From Edaphobacter modestus (GTDB lineage: Bacteria > Acidobacteriota > Terriglobia > Terriglobales > Acidobacteriaceae), in NCBI RefSeq assembly GCF_004217555.1, contig NZ_SHKW01000001.1, positions 3,720,001 through 3,784,000 on the forward strand: a DNA stretch of 64,000 bases. The letters are read 5' to 3'. This document shows positions 7,412 to 16,757 of this stretch, piece by piece. Position numbers and translations under genes: made by a program. Within the stretch, counting starts at the first letter, position 1, and each line of letters begins with the position of its first letter. The notes beneath the pieces are model-generated. The model ran no database searches and was not told the DNA's origin. It worked only from the letters and a program-made list of their open reading frames with translations.

Positions 7412-8818
7412 ATGGCAACCTATCCCCACATAGTCGGCGACCAACAGGAGCGTCCCGCTTCTGTCCACGCGGAGATGACCATTCTCGGGGCAATGCTGGT
7501 CGAGCCGCTGGCGATCACCGACGCCACGATGCTCCTCACAGCCGATGACTTCGCGCTGGACTCGCACCGCCGTATCTATTCGGCGATGCTGCGACTGGCC
7601 GAGGCCGGACACGCGATCGATATCGTCACCTGCGCCGAAGAACTGCGCCGTCAGAAAGAACTGGACGCCATCGGCGGCGTGCCTTACCTCGCCTCGTTGA
7701 GTGAAGGCTTGCCTCGCAAGCTCAGTGTTGAGAGCTACGTCCGCATCGTGCGCGACAAGAGCCTGATGCGTCAGTTGATGACAGTCTGCGATACGGGAAT
7801 GGTCGAGGCCGCCGATCAGAGTCAGGAAGCTCTCGATGTCCTGAACAATGTCAGCAATCGGCTGATGGAGATCTCCGATCACGCCGTGACGGGAGGATTC
7901 TCCGATATCGGAGAGATCGTCAAATCCTCCTTTGGCTCCATCGACAAGCTCTACGAACAGGGTCGCGAGGTCACCGGGTTGGCGACGCATTACATTGAGT
8001 TCGACCGCATGACCAGCGGCTTGCAGGATTCAGAGCTGATCATCATCGCCGCGCGTCCTTCGATGGGAAAGACTGCCTGGGCCATCAATATCGCGCAAAA
8101 CTCCGCTGTGCGCGACGGCAAAGTGGTCGCTGTCTTCTCGCTCGAAATGTCCAAGGAAAGCCTGCTGCGCCGCATGCTCGCCTCGGAGGCGATGGTGAAT
8201 TCGCGTAAGATTCAGACCGGCTTTTTGCCCAAGGAAGACAAGGGCAAGCTGATGGCTGCGCTCGAACGGCTGATCGAATCGAAGATGTTCATCGACGACA
8301 CGCCCGGCATCACGCTTGCCGAGATGCGTGCCAAGGCGCGGCGGCTGCGCCAGCAGGAGGGCCGTCTCGACCTGATCATGATCGACTATCTGCAGCTGAT
8401 GACGGGCTCCTCAGGCCCAGGCAAAAAGGGCTTCGAGAACCGCAACCAGGAAGTGGCCGCGGTCTCGCGAGGCCTGAAAGCCCTGGCCAAAGAGATGAAG
8501 GTTCCTGTCATTGCACTTTCGCAGCTCTCGCGCGCCAGCGAGCAGCGCGGTGGCGACAAGAAACCCATGCTGAGCGACCTTCGCGAATCCGGCTCGATCG
8601 AGCAGGATGCCGACGTCGTCTGCTTCATCCATCGCGACAGCTATTACAACAAGGATGAGAATGGCGACGAGGATCCGGAGTCCAAGGGCAAGGCCGAGAT
8701 CATCATCGCCAAGCAGCGCAACGGCCCCACAGGAAGCGTGCATCTCGCGTATCTGTCGGATTACACTCGCTTTGAGAATCTGAGCTCCGGCGACTACGGC
8801 GGCGGCGGCGGGTACTAA
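7412..8818 (+). CDS. dnaB: Replicative DNA helicase DnaB
   Basis: 468 residues, normal for DnaB. The N-terminal helical domain (about 15-115) begins with the usual pattern SVHAEMTILGAMLVEP. The RecA-like motor has Walker A ARPSMGKT at 214-221, Walker B LIMIDYLQLM near 330, and the arginine-finger and C-terminal segment GSIEQDADVVCFIHRD. It ends in a glycine-rich tail. It unwinds DNA ahead of the fork and loads primase. No strong ribosome site precedes the ATG. It is a single gene flanked by an unrelated leftward unit and a VOC gene. Confidence 0.97.
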   Translation: MATYPHIVGDQQERPASVHAEMTILGAMLVEPLAITDATMLLTADDFALDSHRRIYSAMLRLAEAGHAIDIVTCAEELRRQKELDAIGGVPYLASLSEGLPRKLSVESYVRIVRDKSLMRQLMTVCDTGMVEAADQSQEALDVLNNVSNRLMEISDHAVTGGFSDIGEIVKSSFGSIDKLYEQGREVTGLATHYIEFDRMTSGLQDSELIIIAARPSMGKTAWAINIAQNSAVRDGKVVAVFSLEMSKESLLRRMLASEAMVNSRKIQTGFLPKEDKGKLMAALERLIESKMFIDDTPGITLAEMRAKARRLRQQEGRLDLIMIDYLQLMTGSSGPGKKGFENRNQEVAAVSRGLKALAKEMKVPVIALSQLSRASEQRGGDKKPMLSDLRESGSIEQDADVVCFIHRDSYYNKDENGDEDPESKGKAEIIIAKQRNGPTGSVHLAYLSDYTRFENLSSGDYGGGGGY

Positions 8819-8860
8819 GCTTTTCCCTGAGACTCTTTAAAAGATCTACCGACAAACCTG

Positions 8861-8878
8861 CTGACATGATGCTGTCAG
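8861..8878. promoter_or_regulatory. Inverted repeat, candidate operator for the YafY-type regulator
   Basis: CTGACA-TGATGC-TGTCAG is a perfect 6+6 inverted repeat located 64 bases before the VOC gene start. Size and place fit an operator for the WYL regulator encoded just downstream. Confidence 0.45.
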
Positions 8879-8941
8879 TAGGGGTTCGCTATGCTCTGTC
8901 CTGTAATCGCCTTTGAGTTTCTCCATTCAGGAGTTCCCCCA

Positions 8942-9325
8942 ATGAACGAACAGACGACCCTGCGGCAGAATGCGATCAACTGGTTTGAGATTCCCTGTGA
9001 AGATTTCGATCGTGCCACTGTGTTCTACGAAACGCTTCTAGGCGCGCCAATGCAGCGCGTCAGCACCGACACCCCTATGGCGTTCTTCTCCGCGGAGCAC
9101 GCCGGCACTGGCGGCACTCTTATCAAGCGGCCCTTTCAGAGGCCAGGTCGCGGAGGCACCATGGTCTACCTGAACTGCGACGGCGATCTCGATGCGGTGC
9201 TTGCCCGTGTTCCCATGGCAGGAGGCCTCGTCCTCATGCCCAAAACTCCCGTACCCGGGGGCCACGGTCACTTCGCCTGCCTGCGCGACTCCGAAGGAAA
9301 CCACATTGGTCTGCACTCGCACTAG
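8942..9325 (+). CDS. VOC family protein (glyoxalase/bleomycin-resistance fold)
   Basis: 127 residues from the ATG preceded by CAGGAG. Two beta-alpha-beta-beta-beta repeats are visible: NWFEIPCEDFDRATVFYETL in the first half and HFACLRDSEGNHIGLHSH at the end, with metal-ligand candidates in the usual edge positions. VOC proteins bind divalent metal and act as lyases, dioxygenases or resistance proteins; the substrate is unknown. The gene is followed by a YafY-type regulator, a pairing seen in many soil bacteria. Confidence 0.85.
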   Translation: MNEQTTLRQNAINWFEIPCEDFDRATVFYETLLGAPMQRVSTDTPMAFFSAEHAGTGGTLIKRPFQRPGRGGTMVYLNCDGDLDAVLARVPMAGGLVLMPKTPVPGGHGHFACLRDSEGNHIGLHSH

Positions 9326-9402
9326 TGGTCCACCGTTGTTCGTTCCTTTGACGGCTAACTCCGAGCGGACAACTAACAACTCTCTCCCCTAAGATCATCT
9401 TC

Positions 9403-10125
9403 ATGCGACGAGCAGACCGTCTCTTTCGTATTGTCCAATTTCTCCGTCAGGGGCGGCTGCAGACGGCGCAGACGCTCGCCACGAAGCTGCAGGTCTCGCA
9501 GCGAACCATTTATCGCGATATCCAGGATCTTCAGCTCGCTGGGACCCCGATCGAAGGGGAAGCGGGCGTGGGCTATACTCTGCGACGCGACATGGATCTT
9601 CCGCCTCTGATGTTTACTCGTGGTGAGTTGACCGCGCTCGTTCTGGGGGCTCGCCTTGTGCGTGCCTGGGGCGGCGCGGAGAATGTGCTTGGGGCCGATC
9701 AGGCCTTGCAGCGCATCGAAGCGGTTTTGCCGGCGGACCTGCGGAACGAGTTCGATTCCATCCTGCTCTACGCGCCAGGTTACAGAATGCTTCCCCATCT
9801 GCGGTCGAGGGTTGATGTGCTGCATAGCGCTTGCAAATCGAGTCACGTCGCCAGCTTCCGCTACGTTCGTGAAGACGGCGAGCGCAGTCAGCGATGCGTC
9901 TGGCCGTTGGCACTCTGTTTCTGGAGCGGGGTGTGGACCCTGACCACATGGTGCGAGCTGCGCAACGATTTTCGCGACTTCCGCCTGGACCGCATGGACG
10001 AGGTGGCGATTCTCGAGCGAACCTTCACGCCGAAGAAGGGCCAGCGGCTCGAAGATCATCTGAGAAAGGTTGTGCCGTCCGCAGAGGAACGTCGCGAGTT
10101 TCTTGCACCTTCGACCACCGTCTGA
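9403..10125 (+). CDS. YafY-type transcriptional regulator (HTH_11 + WYL domain)
   Basis: 240 residues. An N-terminal winged helix (residues 1-60; LATKLQVSQRTIYRDIQDLQ is the recognition part) is followed by a WYL domain (about 130-215). In place of the Trp-Tyr-Leu triad it reads WPLALCFWSGVWTLTTWCEL, a known variant of the motif. WYL regulators sense nucleic-acid or small ligands. It lies 77 bases after the VOC gene, which it probably controls through the palindrome at 8861-8878. Confidence 0.88.
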   Translation: MRRADRLFRIVQFLRQGRLQTAQTLATKLQVSQRTIYRDIQDLQLAGTPIEGEAGVGYTLRRDMDLPPLMFTRGELTALVLGARLVRAWGGAENVLGADQALQRIEAVLPADLRNEFDSILLYAPGYRMLPHLRSRVDVLHSACKSSHVASFRYVREDGERSQRCVWPLALCFWSGVWTLTTWCELRNDFRDFRLDRMDEVAILERTFTPKKGQRLEDHLRKVVPSAEERREFLAPSTTV

Positions 10126-10264
10126 CTGCGTGCATGGATTCCCGCTACTGTTGTTTCCCTCGATGGCCGAGAATCACATTTGAGCTTTTGATCAGCATTG
10201 TTGTCGTCTTATCACAGCACGCCGGGCCGGGATAACACTCCGACGGTAGCCGTAGGATAGAAGT

Positions 10265-11470
10265 GTGAAGAGTTGGGTGGAGATCTCAGGACAGCGGCTC
10301 GCGGCAAACTATCGCTTGCTCGCGGACATGGTGGGGGCCGAGACATCGGTGATGGCCGTTGTGAAGGCCGATGCCTACGGGCATGGCGCTGACCCGTGCG
10401 CCGTCGTGTTGGCCGCAGCCGGTGCGGAGTGGCTTGGCGTAACGGATGCCGCAGAAGGCGTAGCGGTGCAGGCCTCTCTGGCTCAGGCAGGCGTCCAACC
10501 GCGGATGCTCGTGATGAGCGAGGCGCTCGGTGAGGAGGCGGAGACAGTGGTAGAGCATGGTCTCACTCCCGTTGTATCGAATGTAGAGCAGATGGAGGCG
10601 CTTGCCCGTGCTGCAGGAAACGATGCTTCGCGCCCGTTTGGTGTTCACCTTGAAGTGGATACAGGGATGGCCAGGCAGGGAGTTTCTCCCGGCGGCGCGC
10701 TCGACGACGTGCTGGGGTGGCTAAGCAGGCAAAGCGCGATCAGCCTGGATGGCGTGATGACTCATTTTGCCTCGGCCGAGATTGCAGGCTCGCATCAGAC
10801 CTCGGAACAGAGGACACGTTTCGAACAGGCTGTTGGGCAGGTGGTTGCAGCGGGACTGAAGCCGGCCTGGGTTCACGCAGGCAATTCGTCCACGATCGAC
10901 AACCCTGCTGACGCAGAGACGGCGACAGGATCGCTTCCCTGGCTTGTGAACGTGGCTCGCATGGCCGGGGCGCGTGCCATGGTTCGTAGCGGACTGGCTC
11001 TCTATGGATACAGCCTTCCGGTTGAGCGCGAGCAGGGCTATGGCGGTGATGCTCGATCGCGGATTCGATCGCGGTTGCAGCCGGTGATGACGTGGAAGAC
11101 GCGGGTGACCGGGGTGCGCGAGGTCGAGCCTGGCACGAAGATCGGGTACAACGGGACTTATACTGCCCCGCACCGTATGCGGCTGGCGCTGCTTCCTGTG
11201 GGTTACGCAGATGGCCTGAGACGGGAACTTTCTGCGACGGGAGCGCATACCGGAGGCTGGGTGATGTTTGGCGAAGCACGCGCCGCGCTTGTGGGACGTG
11301 TCTCGATGAACCTGACGATTGTTGACGTGACCGGGATCCAATCCGTTGCCGTGGGGGATGAGGCAGTGGTTCTGGGCGCGGGTATCACCGCGGACGATCA
11401 TGCCCGACTGGCAGGCACGATTCCTTACGAGATTCTCTGCGGAGTCAAAAGTACGCGATGCTTGCGCTAA
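10265..11470 (+). CDS. alr: Alanine racemase
   Basis: 401 residues, starting at GTG with TAGGATAG upstream. The PLP lysine is K34 in AVVKADAYGHG. The barrel continues with HLEVDTGMARQG, and the C-terminal domain carries the catalytic tyrosine segment KIGYNGTY, then LPVGYADGLRREL and GRVSMNLTIVDVT. It interconverts L- and D-alanine for peptidoglycan in the cytoplasm. It stands alone and converges on msrA. Confidence 0.95.
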   Translation: MKSWVEISGQRLAANYRLLADMVGAETSVMAVVKADAYGHGADPCAVVLAAAGAEWLGVTDAAEGVAVQASLAQAGVQPRMLVMSEALGEEAETVVEHGLTPVVSNVEQMEALARAAGNDASRPFGVHLEVDTGMARQGVSPGGALDDVLGWLSRQSAISLDGVMTHFASAEIAGSHQTSEQRTRFEQAVGQVVAAGLKPAWVHAGNSSTIDNPADAETATGSLPWLVNVARMAGARAMVRSGLALYGYSLPVEREQGYGGDARSRIRSRLQPVMTWKTRVTGVREVEPGTKIGYNGTYTAPHRMRLALLPVGYADGLRRELSATGAHTGGWVMFGEARAALVGRVSMNLTIVDVTGIQSVAVGDEAVVLGAGITADDHARLAGTIPYEILCGVKSTRCLR

Positions 11471-11541
11471 GCCTTCTTTTGGGGGCCAGCGCGCATGCAC
11501 CCGGACCTCGTCCGCATCCTTACGGAACCGTAGAATCGGCT

Positions 11542-11563
11542 ACAAGTGATTCGGATTACTTGT
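11542..11563. terminator. Bidirectional hairpin between alr and msrA
   Basis: ACAAGTGAT pairs with ATTACTTGT (one G-T pair) across a TCGG tetraloop. It lies at the meeting point of the two convergent genes and includes the msrA stop codon. Confidence 0.5.
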
Positions 11564-12260
11564 GTTTGTAGTCCTGAAACAGTTCGGGGAACTGCTGCTT
11601 CAGGCCGGCGATCTTGGGAACATCGCAGACCTGGATATAGGGATTATCGGGGTTCTTCTCGGCGTAGTCCTGATGGTAGTCCTCGCCATCGTAGAAGGCT
11701 GCTAGCGGGACGAGTTGGGTGACAATCTTCTTCGGGAAGACGTGCGCGGCGTCGAGCTGGACGATGTAAGCGGCGGCGACCTTCTGCTGTTCCGGCGTGG
11801 TGAAGAAGATCGCCGAGCGGTACGAGGTGCCGACGTCAGGGCCCTGGCGGTTGAGCTGCGTGGGGTCGTGGACGACGGAGAAGAAGATGCGCAGCAGGGT
11901 TCCGTAGCTGACCTTCGAGGGGTCGAAGACGATCTTTACTGCCTCGGCGTGATCGGTGCGCTCGGAGGAGACGTCTCGGTAATTGGCCGATTCCTTCGTT
12001 CCGCCGGAGTAGCCTGCGGTGGTGGCGGTGACGCCCTTTACGCGCTGGAAGACAGTTTGCACGCCCCAGAAGCATCCGCCTGCAAACACGGCGGTTTCGC
12101 TGCGCGAACCCTGTACAGGCTCGTCGACCTGAGGAGCCGGAATCGGTCCTCGTCCTGCCTCCGCTACACCTGCCATCTTGCGTCCTCCCATCACCAGCAC
12201 AACAGCCAGAAGCGCGATGAAGGCCAGACCAAGCCTTAACCATGTTGCCCCGTTTCTCAT
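11556..12260 (-). CDS. msrA: Peptide methionine sulfoxide reductase MsrA, exported
   Basis: 234 residues from the ATG preceded by AGGAG; an in-frame start 57 bases upstream lacks this. The catalytic GCFWG motif puts the nucleophile at C63. The usual HPTQLN-type segment is present as HDPTQLNRQGPDVG, followed by YRSAIFF. Unlike cytoplasmic MsrA, it starts with a hydrophobic segment (residues 7-25), so it acts in the periplasm or attached to the membrane, repairing methionine-S-sulfoxide in envelope proteins. The cysteine in YIQVCDVPK could be the resolving residue. Confidence 0.93.
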   Translation of the reverse strand: MRNGATWLRLGLAFIALLAVVLVMGGRKMAGVAEAGRGPIPAPQVDEPVQGSRSETAVFAGGCFWGVQTVFQRVKGVTATTAGYSGGTKESANYRDVSSERTDHAEAVKIVFDPSKVSYGTLLRIFFSVVHDPTQLNRQGPDVGTSYRSAIFFTTPEQQKVAAAYIVQLDAAHVFPKKIVTQLVPLAAFYDGEDYHQDYAEKNPDNPYIQVCDVPKIAGLKQQFPELFQDYKHK

Positions 12261-12320
12261 CGTACGCTCCTGTTGCACATCCACTATTTGATGTCGGGAC
12301 GGCCTCGAAGGTAACAACAG

Positions 12321-14285
12321 CTATGCGACGCTCTGCTGGCGGGCCTGGATCTCGATAAAGACAAGGATGAGACTAACTGCAGCAGGAGTTACGCCCGCGA
12401 TTCGGCTCGCCTGGCCCAGCGTCTGCGGTCGAACGTGACCCAGCTTCTCCTTCATTTCGCGGCTCAGGCCGCTCACGGCGGTATAGTCGAACCACTCCGG
12501 GATCACCTTCTGCTCGGCGCGCTTGAGTTTTTCCATGGATTTGCGCTGTTGATCGAGGTAGCCCGCGTACTTGATCTCCGTCTCGACCGTCTTCATCTCA
12601 TTGCGAACCCACGCGGGCAGCCGTGCGCCTGGCGCTGCATCCAGGGCTTCCATCCACTCACCCAGTTCGACTTGCGTAGCCATTGCCTCACGCAGCACAG
12701 GGCCGACGGCCTCGATGTTCATCGAGGGCCGCTTCAAAAGCTGTGCAAAGGTGAGTCCCTCGACCTTGGTACTTTCAAGTTCACTGCGCAACCCCTCGGG
12801 AAGCTCCGCAACACGAACCTTCGTAGTTTCCAGCAGCTTCGCAAAGGCGGAACCTCGCTCCTGTCGCGCTTCATATTCTGACCAGGGCTCGTCACCGATC
12901 AGACCCAGGCTTCGGCCATGCGGTGTCAGCCTACGGTCGGCGTTGTCGATGCGCAGATGCAGACGGAACTCTGCGCGCGAGGTGAACATGCGATAGGGTT
13001 CGTTGGTTCCCTTGCTGATAAGGTCGTCGATCAGGATTCCGGTGTACGCCTCAGTGCGGTCAAGCGTGAAGGAGGGCTCGCCCTTCACTCCGAGCGCGGC
13101 GTTGATTCCAGCCATCAGGCCCTGGCAGGCGGCCTCCTCGTAGCCGCTGGTCCCATTGATCTGTCCGGCGAGATAGAGGCCGTCAAACTTCTTCACCTTC
13201 AGGGCGCGGTTCAGTTCCGTTGGATCGATCGCATCGTACTCGATGGCATATCCCGGACGCAGCATCTCGGCATTTTCAAGCCCCGGGATGGAGCGAACCA
13301 TCGCTGCCTGAACCTCCATCGGCAGGCTGGTGCTCATGCCGTTGATATAGACCTCGTGTGTATTCAGTCCCTCGGGTTCGAGGAAAAACTGGTGCTGGGT
13401 CTTATCAGGGAAGCGGACGATCTTGTCTTCGATCGATGGGCAATAACGCGGTCCGACCGCCTCGATCTGCCCGGTGTACATCGGCGAGCGATGCACGTTA
13501 TCGCGAATGAGCTGCAATGTCTCCGGGGTGGTGTAGGCAATATGACAACTGACCTGACGCAGTGGAGGAACTCCGCCCTTCGCAAAGGGCGAACGAAAAC
13601 TGAACGGCGTAGGCTCTGTGTCTCCCGGTTGCTCTTCGAAGCGTTCCCAGTCGATGGTTCGTCCATCCAGCCGTGGCGGGGTTCCGGTCTTCAAGCGGCA
13701 CTCGCGCAGGCCAAGCTTCTTCAGACTCTCTCCCAGCAACACACTTGCGGGTTCACCGGATCGCCCCGCTGTATATTGCTGTTCGCCACAGTGAATCAGT
13801 CCGTTCAAAAATGTTCCTGTCGTCACTACCGTGGCAGTGGCGTGGATCTGCCGCCCGTCGCGCAGCTTTACGCCGCGAACAGAACGGTCGGCCTCGACGA
13901 TCAGATCAATCACCTCGGCCTGCTTGATGAAAAGATTCTTCTGCGCTTCGAGCACCTCGCGCATCTTTACCCGATAGAGGGCCTTGTCGCACTGCGCGCG
14001 GGGTGACCATACCGCTGGTCCACGCGAGGTATTCAGCAGCCGGAACTGAATTCCGCAGGCATCGGCGACTTCGCCCATTACGCCGCCCAGTGCGTCCACC
14101 TCGCGCACCAGATGCCCTTTGGCGATTCCGCCGATGGCGGGATTGCAGCTCATCTGGGCAATCAGGTCGAGATTCAGCGTAAAGATCGCCGTGCGTAGTC
14201 CCATGCGCGCAGCAGCCACGGCGGCCTCGCAGCCTGCATGCCCCGCACCGACGACGACCACATCGTATTGTTCCGTAAACGCCAT
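12321..14285 (-). CDS. mnmG: tRNA uridine-5-carboxymethylaminomethyl modification enzyme MnmG (GidA)
   Basis: 654 residues; GAAGAG precedes the ATG. The FAD-binding motif is at 12-20 ([10 protein letters not shown]). Typical MnmG blocks follow: [41 protein letters not shown] and [19 protein letters not shown]. The C-terminal helical domain ends with the tRNA-binding segment [20 protein letters not shown]. With MnmE it modifies the wobble uridine of several tRNAs. It lies 60 bases upstream of msrA on the same strand. Confidence 0.97.
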   Translation of the reverse strand: MAFTEQYDVVVVGAGHAGCEAAVAAARMGLRTAIFTLNLDLIAQMSCNPAIGGIAKGHLVREVDALGGVMGEVADACGIQFRLLNTSRGPAVWSPRAQCDKALYRVKMREVLEAQKNLFIKQAEVIDLIVEADRSVRGVKLRDGRQIHATATVVTTGTFLNGLIHCGEQQYTAGRSGEPASVLLGESLKKLGLRECRLKTGTPPRLDGRTIDWERFEEQPGDTEPTPFSFRSPFAKGGVPPLRQVSCHIAYTTPETLQLIRDNVHRSPMYTGQIEAVGPRYCPSIEDKIVRFPDKTQHQFFLEPEGLNTHEVYINGMSTSLPMEVQAAMVRSIPGLENAEMLRPGYAIEYDAIDPTELNRALKVKKFDGLYLAGQINGTSGYEEAACQGLMAGINAALGVKGEPSFTLDRTEAYTGILIDDLISKGTNEPYRMFTSRAEFRLHLRIDNADRRLTPHGRSLGLIGDEPWSEYEARQERGSAFAKLLETTKVRVAELPEGLRSELESTKVEGLTFAQLLKRPSMNIEAVGPVLREAMATQVELGEWMEALDAAPGARLPAWVRNEMKTVETEIKYAGYLDQQRKSMEKLKRAEQKVIPEWFDYTAVSGLSREMKEKLGHVRPQTLGQASRIAGVTPAAVSLILVFIEIQARQQSVA

Positions 14286-14427
14286 CTCTTCTATTTTACC
14301 GGGCCGCGGAAATGTCCGGTAACTTGAATGCCTGCGGCCCTTTTGGTCGGCAAACTTGTCTCGAAGATGTAAAAAGAGCGGCCCGTTGTACCCGAATGAG
14401 CGAAGTGCACCATAAGCTCAGAAGCGG

Positions 14428-16593
14428 ATGGCTATGATGAGCGAACACAAGGCTGGCGATTCAGCTCTGATCGTGCGTGTCGAGATTGCGCTGTGCGCTG
14501 CAGCTGCGATGCTTCTTCTATGGAAGGGCTTGATTCCAGCGTGGCGGGTGCTCAACACAGACTTTCCGAACTACTATCTCGTGGCCCGTCTGTTCCATGA
14601 GGGGTATAGTCTCGACCGCATCTATGACTGGGTCTGGCTTCAGCGGATCAAGGACCACTGGGGCCTGGATCAGCCATTGGTGGGCTTTGCAGGGCTTACG
14701 CCGTTCTCCGCCCTTCCGATCGTTCCACTTACGATATTTTCCGCGTTGACGGCTAAACGTATCTGGATCATCGTCAACCTGGCGTTTCTAGCCACGAGCG
14801 CGGAACTGATGCATCGTTCCACTTCGCTGGGGCGGCGGCGTATCTGGTTGATTACGTTGCTGGCGGTGTTGCCGCTTCGCACCAGCTTTCTCTATGGACA
14901 GATGCATCTGCTCGTCCTGTTGCTGATGGTACTGGCTTACTTCTTTTATCGCCGCGATCACGTCGTGCTCTGCGGGTTGTGTATTGCGCTAGCGGCAGCG
15001 CTAAAGGTGTACCCCCTCACGTTTATCCTTTTTTTTATTTGGAAGCGGCAGTGGCGTGCGGTTCTGGCGACGAGCGGCGCAGCTCTTGCGGTCTTCATCG
15101 TCGGTGGTCTGGTGATGGGGTGGGAACCGCTTCGTGTGTATGCGTTCGAGATGCTTCCACGTAGTCTGCAGGGGGAGACGCTCGATCCTTACAGTCTTCG
15201 CGCCGGGTCGGGGGCCGCTCTTTTTCATCGCCTCTTTCTCTTCGAGCCAGCGCTCAATCCCGTCCCGGCGCTTGCATCGCCCACTCTCTATGCCCTTCTG
15301 TATCCGCTGTGGCAGGCGACGATACTGTTTCCCTTGTTCGCCGTTCTGCGCCCCTTCGACGGAGATAAGGAGCGGGAGCAAATGGAGTGGGCCGGTTTTC
15401 TTTTCGCTCTATTACTGCTGTCGCCTGTTCCTTCCACCTATCACTTCGTGGTGATGATCCTGTGCGTTGTGCTGCTCCTGGACGTGTTGATACGGCAGAA
15501 CAGGCGCGGGCTCGCCATCGCGGTCGCGCTGCTCTATTTCCTTATCTCTCAATCCGGGCTTATTGCGCTTCCAGCTCATGCCGGTGCCGGCGTAAATACA
15601 CTCTTTGCTTTCTCGCGCCTGTGGTTTGGGATTGTTCTTTTTGTCATCTTCCTCGCTCGGCTGTACCGTGGTCCCTTAGGGACGATGCAATTCAGAGGTG
15701 CTCGATTCGCCCTGCTTTGCTTCTTCACACTCGTCGCTCTGGCCTCGAGTGTAGCGACGAATCGACGTCATTTCTTTCACCGCGAGCAGGAGATGGGGCG
15801 CCGTCTGGTGCCACCTGCTGCCACACTGCTTGCAACAATGCCCCGGTCGCGCTCCGGACCTATGGTTTTTGTGGCAATGACTCCTGATGGGTATCGCATC
15901 TCTGATGCTGAGGGCCATAGTGTCCTCCCAGATGCCAGCCTTCATGCGCGGCGACCTGCAGATCAGCTTTCGTTCGCTGTGGCACGGGACGGGTCGTTGC
16001 TTGTTGAGCTTGCCGGTGCGTCAGGCTCTCGCATCATTCGTGGCCCGGGCCGTTCGGTCTTAGTGGAAGATGCCGAGTCCCCGGCGATCTCCTCCGACGG
16101 CAAGCAACTTGCGTTCCTTCGAGAGAACAAAGGTATGGGCAGCCTTTGGACGTTATCCACTTCCTCATCCAGTGACGGGCGGGCGGTGCTGCCTTTGCGT
16201 ATTACGGATGAAAGCTACGATGTGCGCGAGGCCTCGTTCCTTCGCAGTGATGCTCTGCTCTTTCTCGCCCAACATGAGGGACGTACAGCCCTTTTCACAA
16301 TGACGCCGGGCGCTTTGCCTGTAAGGTTCTTTGTGCCAGACGTTGAGATTGGGAGCTTCGCTGTTTCAGAAGACGGGCACCGCATAGCTTTGACCCAGCT
16401 GATTCACAATCGCTGGCAACTCGTCGTGTTGAACGTGGACTCTCGACGTACGACGGTCCTTACAGAAGCGGACTGTAACGTCTATACACCGTCCTGGTCG
16501 GCAGCAACTTCGATTGTTTATGCGACCGATTGCGGACGGGGTGTGGGTCTGACCGCATTGTCTTCCTTCGATCTCTCAGCGGCGAAACTATAG
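14428..16593 (+). CDS. GT87-like membrane glycosyltransferase fused to a TolB/WD40-like beta-propeller
   Basis: 721 residues. The first ~430 hold about ten membrane segments and the GT87/DUF2029 pattern of polyprenol-phosphate-mannose-dependent transferases (LNTDFPNYYLVARLFHEGYS, an early acidic residue, then LKVYPLTFILFFIWKR). After a membrane-proximal linker, residues from about 470 form PD40-type blades (PAISSDGKQLAFLREN, FAVSEDGHRIALTQL, PSWSAATSIVYATD). The propeller would face the periplasm. Joining a lipid-linked sugar transferase to a propeller is unusual. Acceptor and donor are unknown. Confidence 0.75.
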   Translation: MAMMSEHKAGDSALIVRVEIALCAAAAMLLLWKGLIPAWRVLNTDFPNYYLVARLFHEGYSLDRIYDWVWLQRIKDHWGLDQPLVGFAGLTPFSALPIVPLTIFSALTAKRIWIIVNLAFLATSAELMHRSTSLGRRRIWLITLLAVLPLRTSFLYGQMHLLVLLLMVLAYFFYRRDHVVLCGLCIALAAALKVYPLTFILFFIWKRQWRAVLATSGAALAVFIVGGLVMGWEPLRVYAFEMLPRSLQGETLDPYSLRAGSGAALFHRLFLFEPALNPVPALASPTLYALLYPLWQATILFPLFAVLRPFDGDKEREQMEWAGFLFALLLLSPVPSTYHFVVMILCVVLLLDVLIRQNRRGLAIAVALLYFLISQSGLIALPAHAGAGVNTLFAFSRLWFGIVLFVIFLARLYRGPLGTMQFRGARFALLCFFTLVALASSVATNRRHFFHREQEMGRRLVPPAATLLATMPRSRSGPMVFVAMTPDGYRISDAEGHSVLPDASLHARRPADQLSFAVARDGSLLVELAGASGSRIIRGPGRSVLVEDAESPAISSDGKQLAFLRENKGMGSLWTLSTSSSSDGRAVLPLRITDESYDVREASFLRSDALLFLAQHEGRTALFTMTPGALPVRFFVPDVEIGSFAVSEDGHRIALTQLIHNRWQLVVLNVDSRRTTVLTEADCNVYTPSWSAATSIVYATDCGRGVGLTALSSFDLSAAKL

Positions 16594-16757
16594 ACAGCCC
16601 GGGACATCACTTTTTCTGCGCATCGCACGATCCCGCGGAGACCTTCCGATTTCAACCCACATCGAATTTCAACCCACCTCGGAAGAGAGAAGAAAGCAAC
16701 CAGCCATGGTCGGTTATCATCCTCCTAAATAGCGCCTGCTGGCAGCCGCACCCATTT

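Noticed and set aside
12918..14006. Open frame of 362 codons antisense to mnmG
   Set aside because: mnmG is certain on the minus strand; the plus frame is a codon-bias shadow.
16530..16757. N-terminal extension of the MscS gene overlapping the glycosyltransferase gene
   Set aside because: It reads as the shifted frame of the preceding gene and then a low-complexity linker; it has no signal or homology expected before the first membrane helix.
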